Counted from the stretch's first letter, positions 14,528 through 20,909 are shown. The stretch: 21,508 nucleotides of DNA from Kiritimatiellia bacterium (GCA_017508315.1 JAFVZE010000037.1:1-21508), one strand, 5' to 3'. A program made the numbers and translations. Notes: generated by a model not told the origin, from the letters alone.

Positions 14528-16290
14528 CTTTTCCTGCAGTGTTGACGGCCGCGCTGATTCAGCTTCCGGGGGTGACGGGGGAAAATCTCCGCGCCCGGGC
14601 GTTTTTCGATGCCAACAACGTGAAGGTGGGCGATCCGCTTACGCTTACCGTCGATTTTCTCGGCAACGCGGATTTCAAGGCTCTGCATCCGCCGTCGCTG
14701 TCGGACAGAGTGGAGCGCGGCGACTGGAAGGTTTACGATGAAAGCGCCAAGACCGATACGTACCGGGACGCCCGCCGCCTTACCTACCGGGTGCGTCCGA
14801 TGCGCAAAGGGCTGTTGCGTTTCCCGGCGCTCGAATTTTCCTATGTCACCGCCTCGGGTGAAAAGCGGACCGTAAAGTCGAACGAAATTCCGGTGCATTC
14901 GAAATCCATTTCACAGGTGGCGGTTGCCGGCATGGATGAGGCGGTCCGTATGCCGCAGCCCGACGCGCTGATTGTCGAGCCGCCGCCGTCGCTTTCCGAA
15001 GACGAGCTTTTCGCCTGGCGCAAGGCGTGCGCCGAGCCGAGCGCGGCGGCGTTCGCCCGGTTCGATTTTCCGGCCGCCAGACTCAACGAGGCCCGCTGCG
15101 CGGTCATGGAGGGCAACTGGGCGCGGGCGATGAAACTGTACGGACGGCTTGAATGGATACTGGGGCAGACGCCGGCGGTCGAACGCGGAATGGTGGCCGC
15201 GCTGGCAAGGCGTTATGAAAATCCCCATGCGCAGCTGCCGGTGTGGCGGGAGGTCGGAAGACCGATACTGCGTCATCCCTGGCAATGGCGACTGGCGATC
15301 GTCGCCGGCGGTTTTCTGCTGCTCTCGGCGCTGCTGTGGGCGGCGGGGAAGATTATCCGCATGGCGGCGTGTATCGCGGCTGCGCTTCTTCTGGTGTCCG
15401 ATGCCGCGGCGCAGGGGATATTCCGGCAGATGGAGGAGGAAATGGAGCAGATGCGCCAGCAGATGCGCCAGAGCATGGGAACTTCCTTCTCGTTCGGCTT
15501 CGGCGGCGAAAGTCAGGAGCCGGTGTCGGTCGCGGTTTCGGTGGAGCCAAGCAAAAAGGAACTGCGCGTCGGCGATGCGTTCGAATTCGTCGTTTCTCTC
15601 GATGTTCCGAAATTCTGTTCGATCGGACAGATCCGCATAACGCCTTCGGAAATGTTCGGTATGACGGTGACGGGACGGGCGGAGAATCTGCCGGACGCGA
15701 AATCGGACAATCCGTCCAATGTCGTCAAGCGTCTTTCGGTGCCTGTGAGGTACGATGTTCCTTTCCGCGGAGAGATTTCGTTTTCCGTCAGCGGAATGGC
15801 GAGCCGACGAAACGACCGCCGGCGGTCGGGAGGATTTTTCAGTTTCACTTCTTCAACTTCGTTCAGGAGCGAATCTAAACCGATTGCGGTGGATGTCAGA
15901 CCGCCGCCGGAGTCGGGACAGCCCGAGGACTACGCCGGAGTCGTTTCGGCGGATGTTTCGCTGCGTGAATTTCTGGATATCGGCGAGGTGGAGACCAACG
16001 ATGTCATTCAGATAACCTACGAGCTCAGAGCCGTCGGTTTCATACCGGCGGATTTCATGCCGAAGGGGGCGGCTTTCGAGATCGGACGGGACGAGCGCGG
16101 CGGCTCGGCAACCTACCGCAGGTTCTTCGTCGCCGACGGAACGAATCTGACGCCGCGCGTTGAGGTGCCCTATTACGATCCGGAAAGCAAGAGTTACCGG
16201 CGCGCATCATGCGGCGGCAGTCCCGTAAAATACCGTCCTGCGAACGAAGGCAATGCGGAGCGGTTCGATAGGATTTCAGACGGACAATAG
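14524..16290 (+). CDS. Tandem BatD-like membrane protein (two halves joined by a membrane hairpin)
   Basis: 588 residues. Half one: weak signal-like start, a BatD-type beta domain ('ARAFFDANNVKVGDPLTLTV', about 24-125), a helical segment (about 160-250) and a membrane helix (about 257-275). It is followed at once by 'KIIRM' and a second hydrophobic stretch (281-296, ending AAAQ) that looks just like a signal peptide, with an in-frame ATG at 15361 (M280). Half two: Met/Gln-rich helix (301-319), then another BatD-like region ('VSVEPSKKELRVGDAFEFVVSLD', about 332 on) to 'VPYYDPESKSYRRA'. No C-terminal helix follows. BatD proteins belong to Bat (aerotolerance) operons and are periplasmic; their biochemistry is poorly known. 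Here the gene overlaps the tonB-like stop (ATGA) with GGGAGGGAG before it. Either one fused protein, or two proteins if 15361 is used as a start (GGGGAAG lies just upstream). Confidence 0.8.
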   Translation: MTFPAVLTAALIQLPGVTGENLRARAFFDANNVKVGDPLTLTVDFLGNADFKALHPPSLSDRVERGDWKVYDESAKTDTYRDARRLTYRVRPMRKGLLRFPALEFSYVTASGEKRTVKSNEIPVHSKSISQVAVAGMDEAVRMPQPDALIVEPPPSLSEDELFAWRKACAEPSAAAFARFDFPAARLNEARCAVMEGNWARAMKLYGRLEWILGQTPAVERGMVAALARRYENPHAQLPVWREVGRPILRHPWQWRLAIVAGGFLLLSALLWAAGKIIRMAACIAAALLLVSDAAAQGIFRQMEEEMEQMRQQMRQSMGTSFSFGFGGESQEPVSVAVSVEPSKKELRVGDAFEFVVSLDVPKFCSIGQIRITPSEMFGMTVTGRAENLPDAKSDNPSNVVKRLSVPVRYDVPFRGEISFSVSGMASRRNDRRRSGGFFSFTSSTSFRSESKPIAVDVRPPPESGQPEDYAGVVSADVSLREFLDIGEVETNDVIQITYELRAVGFIPADFMPKGAAFEIGRDERGGSATYRRFFVADGTNLTPRVEVPYYDPESKSYRRASCGGSPVKYRPANEGNAERFDRISDGQ

Positions 16291-16297
16291 TTGTCCG
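16281..16297 (+). repeat. Hairpin centred on the BatD-like stop codon
   Basis: CGGACAA (16281-16287) and TTGTCCG (16291-16297) form a 7-bp perfect stem whose 3-nt loop is the TAG stop codon. No T run follows directly. It may help end translation or protect the 3' end of the mRNA, but no role is shown. Confidence 0.5.
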
Positions 16298-16314
16298 TAA
16301 CCGTTCGCAATATC

Positions 16315-16335
16315 AAAAAGTAGGTCTGCTTTTTT
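16315..16335. terminator. A/T-stem intrinsic terminator after the ExbB-TonB-BatD operon
   Basis: AAAAAGTA (16315-16322) pairs with TGCTTTTT (16327-16334; one G-T pair) around a GGTC loop, and the T run extends to 16335. It lies 25 nt after the BatD-like stop. The stem is weak (mostly A-T), so termination may be partial; its symmetry would also work for transcription from the right. Confidence 0.4.
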
Positions 16336-16348
16336 GTGTTTGATGGGA

Positions 16349-16377
16349 TTGAGGGGAAGGGAGGAATTTGGTAAGAT
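16349..16377 (+). promoter_or_regulatory. Sigma70-like promoter of the candidate RNA gene
   Basis: TTGAGG (16349-16354), a 17-bp spacer and TAAGAT (16372-16377). The predicted start is near 16384. No reading frame of any length with a Shine-Dalgarno begins downstream before the terminator. Confidence 0.5.
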
Positions 16378-16383
16378 ATGCGT

Positions 16384-16637
16384 GTTCCTGAAAGGTGAGA
16401 GCCTTGAGGGGATGATAGATTTCCCGCGTGGAGTACGAGAGGGTGTGCTAAAAAGATAGGCGCCGAAGTACAGCTGCGTTTGGGACGCGTCGAGTGAAAA
16501 GCCTCGGAAACTTGAAACTCCAAAGACGCATTGAAGAGGACACTGCCATAGTCCGTGCAGTTTCGCCTCCTTCGATGTTACTTTGGTAGGTCCATCCGAG
16601 GCACCTTCACTCGAAGCATCGAGGGAGGTGTTTTTTT
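16384..16637 (+). ncRNA. Candidate structured non-coding RNA of about 250 nt, unknown class
   Basis: A promoter upstream and a strong terminator at the end delimit a segment without coding signs. Helices visible by eye: TGCGTTTGG (16475-16483) with CCAA (16520-16523) plus ACGCA (16526-16530); TTGAAGAGG (16531-16539) with CCT and CTTCGA (16566-16568, 16570-16575; one bulged C, one G-U); an ACTGC/GCAGT hairpin inside it; and GCCTC/GAGGC around 16565-16602, which competes with the second helix. An early AGGTG (16393-16397) could also pair with the CACCT arm of the terminator. I checked by eye for RNase P, tmRNA, SRP and cobalamin or T-box signatures and found none. 6S RNA, another regulatory RNA, or an orphan riboswitch remain possible. 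Confidence 0.45.
16602..16637 (+). terminator. Strong intrinsic terminator of the candidate RNA
   Basis: CACCT (16602-16606) pairs with AGGTG (16626-16630), and CTCGA (16610-16614) with TCGAG (16619-16623) around an AGCA loop. Seven T residues follow (16631-16637). A classical Rho-independent terminator with a small internal loop. Confidence 0.8.
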
Positions 16638-16681
16638 CTTTCTTACGCTTCTTTCGATGTTAGGTGGGGCGGTGCTTGGGC

Positions 16682-16708
16682 GGCGCGTTGAGGACAACGC
16701 GCCCTACC
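16682..16708 (-). repeat. REP-like hairpin, copy 1
   Basis: GGCGCGTTG and CAACGCGCC form a perfect 9-bp stem around AGGA, followed by CTACC. Read on the minus strand this is GGTAG next to the hairpin, the GTAG-plus-stem layout of bacterial REP sequences. It is inverted relative to copy 2, 21 bp away. Confidence 0.65.
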
Positions 16709-16729
16709 AAAATGACAATCCGCTAACCT

Positions 16730-16756
16730 GGTAGGGCGGCTTGTCCTCAAGCCGCC
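16730..16756 (+). repeat. REP-like hairpin, copy 2
   Basis: GGTAG (16730-16734), then GGCGGCTTG and CAAGCCGCC as a perfect 9-bp stem around TCCT. Compared with copy 1 the changed stem bases (two of three in the middle triplet) are matched by complementary changes in the other arm. Copies 1 and 2 together look like a BIME, the paired REP arrangement. Confidence 0.65.
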
Positions 16757-16770
16757 GCAAAGAGAAAGAA

Positions 16771-16806
16771 GCGCGTTGCATTTTCAGGCGCCGGATGCAA
16801 TCGCGC
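16771..16806. repeat. Inverted repeat before the small AT-rich genes
   Basis: GCGCGTTGCAT (16771-16781) pairs with ATGCAATCGCGC (16795-16806) with one bulged base. It stands between the REP pair and the first small gene, about 30 nt before its ATG, and would form in a transcript leader. It is not followed by a T run. Confidence 0.45.
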
Positions 16807-16836
16807 AAGGAAAGAGCGCGGAGAAGGAAGAGAAAA

Positions 16837-16998
16837 ATGAAAAGTTATGTTGTTAGTATTGATAGAGCAGATGTCCAAAAGAAAAATGGACATATAACAT
16901 GGAAAAACGATCTCTCGAAGTCGGAGATTATTCAATGTCACGAAAATTTGAAAGAACTCACGGATAAGATACGCGAAACCTTTTGTAAATATTCGTAG
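16837..16998 (+). CDS. Small hypothetical protein, possibly the front part of an amber-split gene
   Basis: From ATG 16837, behind AAGGAAG, it reads 53 residues beginning 'MKSYVVSIDRADVQKKNG' and ending at TAG 16996-16998. A longer upstream frame (from 16741) is very Arg/Lys-rich and covers the REP hairpin, so it is unlikely to be translated. After the TAG the same frame continues open for 49 codons to 17148 with protein-like content. The gene may thus be a 103-residue gene with a nonsense mutation, or the two parts may be separate. Base composition is AT-rich, unlike the genes to the left. No family recognised. Confidence 0.5.
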   Translation: MKSYVVSIDRADVQKKNGHITWKNDLSKSEIIQCHENLKELTDKIRETFCKYS

Positions 16999-17007
16999 GA
17001 ATCAGGG

Positions 17008-17148
17008 GTGTGGAAAGAAGTATTTACAGAGAATAATCCCACTCTTGAGAATCCTCGTTATTCTTATTCTGATATGGAAGTTTCTGTTTGGGGAACATCT
17101 ATTGATGGTGGTCTTGTAAGAGTAAGGGCACAGGAAAAATTCATTTGA
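17008..17148 (+). CDS. Continuation of the preceding small frame after an in-frame TAG
   Basis: Forty-six residues from GTG 17008, for example 'VWKEVFTENNPTLENPRYS' and 'DMEVSVWGTSIDGGLVRVR'. The frame is the same as that of 16837-16998, three sense codons after its TAG. There is no Shine-Dalgarno before the GTG, which favours a single interrupted gene (pseudogene) or stop read-through over a separate gene. No homology recognised. Confidence 0.35.
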   Translation: MWKEVFTENNPTLENPRYSYSDMEVSVWGTSIDGGLVRVRAQEKFI

Positions 17149-17165
17149 ATTTGGGAGGTTTTAAA

Positions 17166-17345
17166 ATGAACGGAAAAATAGAAAAATTGATAGAAGCGAT
17201 ACGGATTCTTAAGGAGAAAAAAATTACATACGATTACATTGTTAACAATGAAGAGGGAGTAAGAATGGAGCTTGATTTATTCGGATTTAGTGGGTCTGAT
17301 AATGCTTTTTTTGAGTCGGTCAAAAAGGCGATGAAATTCATATAA
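17166..17345 (+). CDS. Small hypothetical protein, AT-rich
   Basis: 59 residues from ATG 17166, chosen over a TTG at 17145 because GGGAGG (17153-17158) stands 7 nt before it. It starts 'MNGKIEKLIEAIRILKEKK' and has a helical, charged first half and a phenylalanine-rich end ('FGFSGSDNAFF'). No signal peptide or membrane helix. It begins 17 nt after the preceding frame, so the two may form one unit. The size and pairing resemble small immunity-type genes, but nothing in the sequence proves that. Confidence 0.55.
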   Translation: MNGKIEKLIEAIRILKEKKITYDYIVNNEEGVRMELDLFGFSGSDNAFFESVKKAMKFI

Positions 17346-17346
17346 T
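17341..17346 (+). promoter_or_regulatory. Possible -10 element for the SUMF1-fold gene
   Basis: TATAAT overlaps the stop of the preceding small gene and lies 34 nt before ATG 17381. No convincing -35 is visible. The leader would include the GGGAGAGG Shine-Dalgarno. Confidence 0.25.
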
Positions 17347-17380
17347 TGGTATGTGATAGTTCAAACAATAGGGAGAGGTT

Positions 17381-18514
17381 ATGAAAAATGTTTTTTCTGT
17401 AGCGATAGCATTTATAATACATTTATATGTGACGCCTCTATTCGCTGCGCCGTATGTCACGAATGTTGTGGCGAAACAGCGGTATCCATGGAATGGATTA
17501 GTGGATGTGAAGTATGAGATTGTTGGTTCGACAAACGAAATCAGCGGGTATGTCTATGGTTCACTGAAAGCGGAGGATCGGGGTGCTGGGAAAGTTTATC
17601 CTGCAAGTACATTTGTTAAGCCCCTTGATTTGAGCGAGGGTGAACATCAGGCAACATGGGACATGGCGGCTGATTCTGAAGTGGTATCAACGAATGTTGT
17701 TTTTTCAGTAAGTATAGAAATGTTGGCGTTGTATATGGTTGTTGATTTGAGTGGCGGACCAAATGCTATATCATATCCTGTATCGTATTTGTTTGGAGAG
17801 CCGGACGGTGGATGGAGCGATGAATATAAAACTACGAAACTTGTTTTGCGCTTGATTGAGCCAGGCTCGTTTAAGATGAATGGTTTGTATGATGTAACTC
17901 TTACAGAGGCTTACTATTGCGGTATTTTTGAGATAACGCAAAAGCAGTATGAGCTAGTCACTGGAAGTAAGCCGTCATCGTTTAAAGGCGATATGCTACC
18001 AGTAGAACATGTGTCTTGGGATTTGATAAGGGGTGTTTCTTCTACGCATGATTGGCCTATGGTAAAGACGGTTGATTCCAATTCTTTTGTGGGGCGGATG
18101 AGGGCGCGGACGAAAATCAAATTTGATCTTCCGACAGAGGCTCAGTGGGAATATGCTTGCCGCGCAGGGACTATAACCCAGTATAGTTTCGGAGATAATG
18201 CTGATGGTGATTATATGTGGTTTAAGGATAATTCATCAAATGAAACGAAAGAGGTTGGAACGCGGCTTTCTAACGCATGGGGGCTGTACGATATGCATGG
18301 TAATGTATTGGAATGGTGTCTTGATTATTGGTCAGATAGTCTGGTTGGAGGAATTAATCCAGAGGGACCACTAACGAGGTCCTACCGTGTATCTCGAGGT
18401 GGGGCATTTGGAATAAGTGCAGGAGAATGTACTTCAAGTTGGAGACATAGACACTTTACAGATAATACAAGAAGTAATGACTATGGTTTTCGCATAGTAA
18501 GCTTTGTGAGATAA
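17381..18514 (+). CDS. Secreted SUMF1/formylglycine-generating-enzyme-fold protein
   Basis: 377 residues with a signal peptide (MKNVFSVAIAFIIHLYV, cut near 'LFA|AP'). An N-terminal beta domain (about 23-120, 'RYPWNGLVDVKYEIVGSTN') precedes the SUMF1-type domain (about 165-376). Its hallmarks are 'TEAYYCGIFEITQKQYELVTG', 'DLPTEAQWEYACRAG', 'WGLYDMHGNVLEWCLDYW' and 'VSRGGAFG...RSNDYGFRIV'. The active-site Cys pair of true formylglycine-generating enzyme is not where expected: the stretch before the final motif reads GECTSSWRHRHF, with Gly and Ser at the aligned sites. So sulfatase activation is doubtful, and a structural, binding or other catalytic role is more likely. Good Shine-Dalgarno GGGAGAGG. 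AT-richer than the left half of the window. Confidence 0.85.
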   Translation: MKNVFSVAIAFIIHLYVTPLFAAPYVTNVVAKQRYPWNGLVDVKYEIVGSTNEISGYVYGSLKAEDRGAGKVYPASTFVKPLDLSEGEHQATWDMAADSEVVSTNVVFSVSIEMLALYMVVDLSGGPNAISYPVSYLFGEPDGGWSDEYKTTKLVLRLIEPGSFKMNGLYDVTLTEAYYCGIFEITQKQYELVTGSKPSSFKGDMLPVEHVSWDLIRGVSSTHDWPMVKTVDSNSFVGRMRARTKIKFDLPTEAQWEYACRAGTITQYSFGDNADGDYMWFKDNSSNETKEVGTRLSNAWGLYDMHGNVLEWCLDYWSDSLVGGINPEGPLTRSYRVSRGGAFGISAGECTSSWRHRHFTDNTRSNDYGFRIVSFVR

Positions 18515-18524
18515 TAAAACGAAA

Positions 18525-18530
18525 TATAAT
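18525..18530 (+). promoter_or_regulatory. Possible -10 element for the PA14-like gene
   Basis: TATAAT lies 11 nt after the stop of the SUMF1-fold gene and about 100 nt before ATG 18632. The -35 region is poor. Weak candidate. Confidence 0.25.
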
Positions 18531-18631
18531 CGTTGTTTGAATAGTGATGAAAAGTCTTGCTTTGGGAGCGATAAAGATAGAAATTGATGAGACTATGCGT
18601 CCCGTTAGATAATTTCAGAAGGAGAGAAACT

Positions 18632-20104
18632 ATGATAAAGAAAGTCATAATGGGCATTGCGATTGCATTGTCGTTTACAGCGCAAGCAGAAGTTATAAGT
18701 GTGAGTGATTCTGCTCCAGTAGCGATTGATTCGCGAAAAGGTGTTAAGTACGACAACACCACCAATCAAACACATTCCATTGAATGGGATGCTACATGGG
18801 TCGGTGAGAATGAGTCAGCCGAAGTTGTTATTGCCGATAATGGTATAGAAATCAAGCGAGCGACAGGGAGCGGAGCGTTTGATTACATAGTTAAAGACTA
18901 TGAGCCGCATATTCTTACGTATACGACTTATATCGGCGGTGTTGCGCAGGAAGAAGTTTATACGACAACATTTAATGCAATTGACTGTGAAGGGATGGGT
19001 GTTCCTGGACTTCAGCGTGTGACATTTACTGGGAGCGCGTATGATACGAGCCATATTGCGCTTGGTGCAGAGCCGATTGTCACGCTTGATGGTGAAGGGA
19101 TGTATGATTCTACGATTGGCGCAAATACGACATACGCATATTCTGGGTATATGTATTTTAGGGCAAATGAGACTTATACGTTCCGCGCATACTTCGATGA
19201 CTATTCATCGGTGATGGTTGATAACAAAATAGTGGTTGCGAAGAATGGTTCCACCTGTAAGGAAGGAACGGGGAGTGTTTCGTTTGCGTCGGCTGGATGG
19301 CGGAAGGTTGAGTTTCGTGTATCGAACAGTGGAGGTAATGGGGGGCTTGTAGGTGGTGCCGGGTATCAGGGCGTCTGGTATCAGACGGATAAGGATGCGA
19401 CATGGCGCAAGATGGTAGATGATGGCTCGGGAACGCTTTTACGGACGGGGCCTGATTATTGCGGAGTAGTTATCTTAAAAGCGGCGATGCGTCCGAGCGA
19501 TCCTACGATTATGGATGTCGTTTACAAGGTTGTAAGCCATAAGGAGACGGTGAAGGTTCGGGCACTTGCGTATCAGGATGGTAATCGCAGTTTTGCGAAT
19601 GCAGTTCCGGTTTTGACGTTTGCGGATGGAACAGAGGCGAATATCGGTGATAATGTGCCTGCGAATAAGGAGCTTGCGCTTTCGTGGCAAGTCGCGGCTG
19701 ATTGGTCGGCTGATCTTGAGAAGGTGCGTTTTGAAGTGATGGTGATGGATGATGAGCTTTTGCCGCTTCATTTCGTTACGATTCCGAAAACGCCGAATCA
19801 TGCGGCGATCAAGTATTCGGATACTGTTCTTACGGCAACGCCGATTATGAACGCGCTCTTTTGGCTTTATGCGTCGCAGACGGAGGGTTTGACGTTGACG
19901 AGCGGGAGATTGAATTACAACGGAACGGAACTTGCGAACGGGATGAATGTTTCAAATCCAGCGGCAACGGTAGGTATGTTGTATGGAATGATGGGATATT
20001 CGGTTTTGTCGGGAGAGGATTTGAATTATGTGAATGCGGCGGCGAGAATTTCGCTATCCCCGAGCGGAATCAGGCAGTTCGCAGTTAAGACGATTGCGGA
20101 GTGA
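18632..20104 (+). CDS. Secreted PA14-like domain protein
   Basis: From ATG 18632 the protein has 490 residues; the frame is open from 18584, but AAGGAG just before 18632 and the signal peptide that follows (MIKKVIMGIAIALSF, cut at AQA|E) fix the start. After an N-terminal beta region (about 25-100) comes a PA14-like fold (about 120-245) with 'YSGYMYFRANETYTFRAYFDDYSSVMVDNKIVV' and 'AGWRKVEFRVSNSGG', the usual PA14 pattern for carbohydrate or surface binding. The C-terminal 200 residues are beta-rich with no recognised domain and no anchor or sorting motif. The neighbouring secreted SUMF1-fold protein and the partial gene at the right edge suggest a set of extracellular proteins. Ligand unknown. 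Confidence 0.85.
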   Translation: MIKKVIMGIAIALSFTAQAEVISVSDSAPVAIDSRKGVKYDNTTNQTHSIEWDATWVGENESAEVVIADNGIEIKRATGSGAFDYIVKDYEPHILTYTTYIGGVAQEEVYTTTFNAIDCEGMGVPGLQRVTFTGSAYDTSHIALGAEPIVTLDGEGMYDSTIGANTTYAYSGYMYFRANETYTFRAYFDDYSSVMVDNKIVVAKNGSTCKEGTGSVSFASAGWRKVEFRVSNSGGNGGLVGGAGYQGVWYQTDKDATWRKMVDDGSGTLLRTGPDYCGVVILKAAMRPSDPTIMDVVYKVVSHKETVKVRALAYQDGNRSFANAVPVLTFADGTEANIGDNVPANKELALSWQVAADWSADLEKVRFEVMVMDDELLPLHFVTIPKTPNHAAIKYSDTVLTATPIMNALFWLYASQTEGLTLTSGRLNYNGTELANGMNVSNPAATVGMLYGMMGYSVLSGEDLNYVNAAARISLSPSGIRQFAVKTIAE

Positions 20105-20114
20105 GAAATTTTAA

Positions 20115-20138
20115 CGCAGAGGCGCAGAGACACAGAGG
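20115..20138. repeat. Three tandem 8-bp units, consensus CGCAGAGR
   Basis: CGCAGAGG, CGCAGAGA and CACAGAGG follow one another directly, 10 bp after the PA14-like stop and 21 bp before the end of the ParE toxin gene. From memory, runs of CGCAGAG-type octamers occur as dispersed intergenic repeats in several bacterial phyla. Confidence 0.6.
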
Positions 20139-20159
20139 GATTTTGTGAGAAGTAGAATG

Positions 20160-20483
20160 TTATTGCCACAGAGTATCGCTTTCGGTAACGAGCATTCGCG
20201 AATGGCGGATGGAGAGAATGTGAATTTCATTCTCAATCGTTTCGTATACGATACGATAGGGACCGCAGAAGATCTGCCTAAGGCGATCGTGATCTTCGGG
20301 AGGTGTTCTAAAACATTCTATAGGGATTGTTGTGCCGATAGAAGGGAAGTCGATCAATTGGTTGGCGGTGTCGTCAATCTTGAGTTTCCATCGTGCGGCA
20401 TCTTCAATAGACAACTCAAATCGGATAGTAGAAAGAATGTTGATAAAGAGTTGTTTCGCGTGAGGCGACCATTGGAGTATCAT
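20160..20483 (-). CDS. ParE/RelE-family toxin
   Basis: 107 residues. The ParE/RelE fold is indicated by the N-terminal 'WSPHAKQLF' start, a long helical pair ('IEDAARWKLKIDDTANQLIDFP'), and the C-terminal strands 'GPYRIVYETIENEIHILSIRHSR', with the typical R-IVY and I-HSR residues. The start overlaps the antitoxin stop as ATGA (20480-20483), so the two are translated together. ParE toxins poison gyrase and RelE toxins cut mRNA at the ribosome; the sequence does not decide which applies. Confidence 0.88.
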   Translation of the reverse strand: MILQWSPHAKQLFINILSTIRFELSIEDAARWKLKIDDTANQLIDFPSIGTTIPIECFRTPPEDHDRLRQIFCGPYRIVYETIENEIHILSIRHSRMLVTESDTLWQ

Positions 20484-20809
20484 GCTATCGCCTCCTCACG
20501 CTTCCAGCTTTCAAGAAGGTTGTCTATGTTGCGCATGACTTCTTCATGGGGGATGCCTTTACCTTCGGCGAATTCGCGGCGGGAGATTTCGATGTCGCGC
20601 GTAAGTTCCATTTGGTCGAAAAGATTGTCGAGAAGTTCGGCATCGACGAGATATGAAGCGGCGCGTCCGTTCTGTGTAATGAGAATGGGGCGGCGCGTTT
20701 CGCGTACGCGGGTTATGTATGTTGAAAGGTTGTTGCGGCATTCCGAGAAGGGGACGATGTCCTCAGAAGGGCGGCAACGGTTAATTGGAAAATCAAGTGT
20801 ACGTGGCAT
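20480..20809 (-). CDS. Phd/YefM-family antitoxin
   Basis: 109 residues from the ATG at 20809, chosen because AAGGAA lies about 10 nt upstream and a promoter stands further back; a longer upstream frame to 20929 runs through the promoter and the REP-like hairpin. The Phd/YefM core is 'PFSECRNNLSTYITRVRETR' followed by 'PILITQNGRAASYLVDAELLD', the DNA-binding dimer. The acidic, Arg-rich C-terminal helix (about 70-109) is the toxin-binding part. Antitoxins of this type repress their own promoter, usually with the toxin. Confidence 0.9.
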   Translation of the reverse strand: MPRTLDFPINRCRPSEDIVPFSECRNNLSTYITRVRETRRPILITQNGRAASYLVDAELLDNLFDQMELTRDIEISRREFAEGKGIPHEEVMRNIDNLLESWKREEAIA

Positions 20810-20840
20810 AGTAAGTTTTCCTTTCGCTTTTGCGTATTGT

Positions 20841-20869
20841 ATTGTACAAAATTTTGCCTTGAATGACAA
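20841..20869 (-). promoter_or_regulatory. Promoter of the toxin-antitoxin operon
   Basis: On the minus strand, TTGTCA (20869-20864), a 17-bp spacer and TACAAT (20846-20841). This is a near-consensus sigma70-type promoter ending about 32 nt before the antitoxin ATG. The AT-rich spacer with the stretch AAAATTTTGTACAAT is a plausible autorepressor site. Confidence 0.75.
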
Positions 20870-20882
20870 GAGGGTACTTTGC

Positions 20883-20909
20883 GGCTGCTTGGGGACAAGC
20901 AGCCCTACC
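20883..20909 (-). repeat. REP-like hairpin, copy 3
   Basis: GGCTGCTTG (20883-20891) and CAAGCAGCC (20896-20904) form a perfect 9-bp stem around GGGA, followed by CTACC. It is the same element as at 16.68-16.76 kb in the orientation of copy 1, with the middle triplet changed on both arms. A further GCGCCCTGCC at 20918-20927 resembles a decayed 3' half of a second unit. Confidence 0.65.

Noticed and set aside
16194..16523. 109-codon minus-strand frame over the candidate RNA
   Set aside because: Composition is not protein-like, there is no Shine-Dalgarno, and it crosses the BatD-like gene end and the promoter and 5' part of the RNA.
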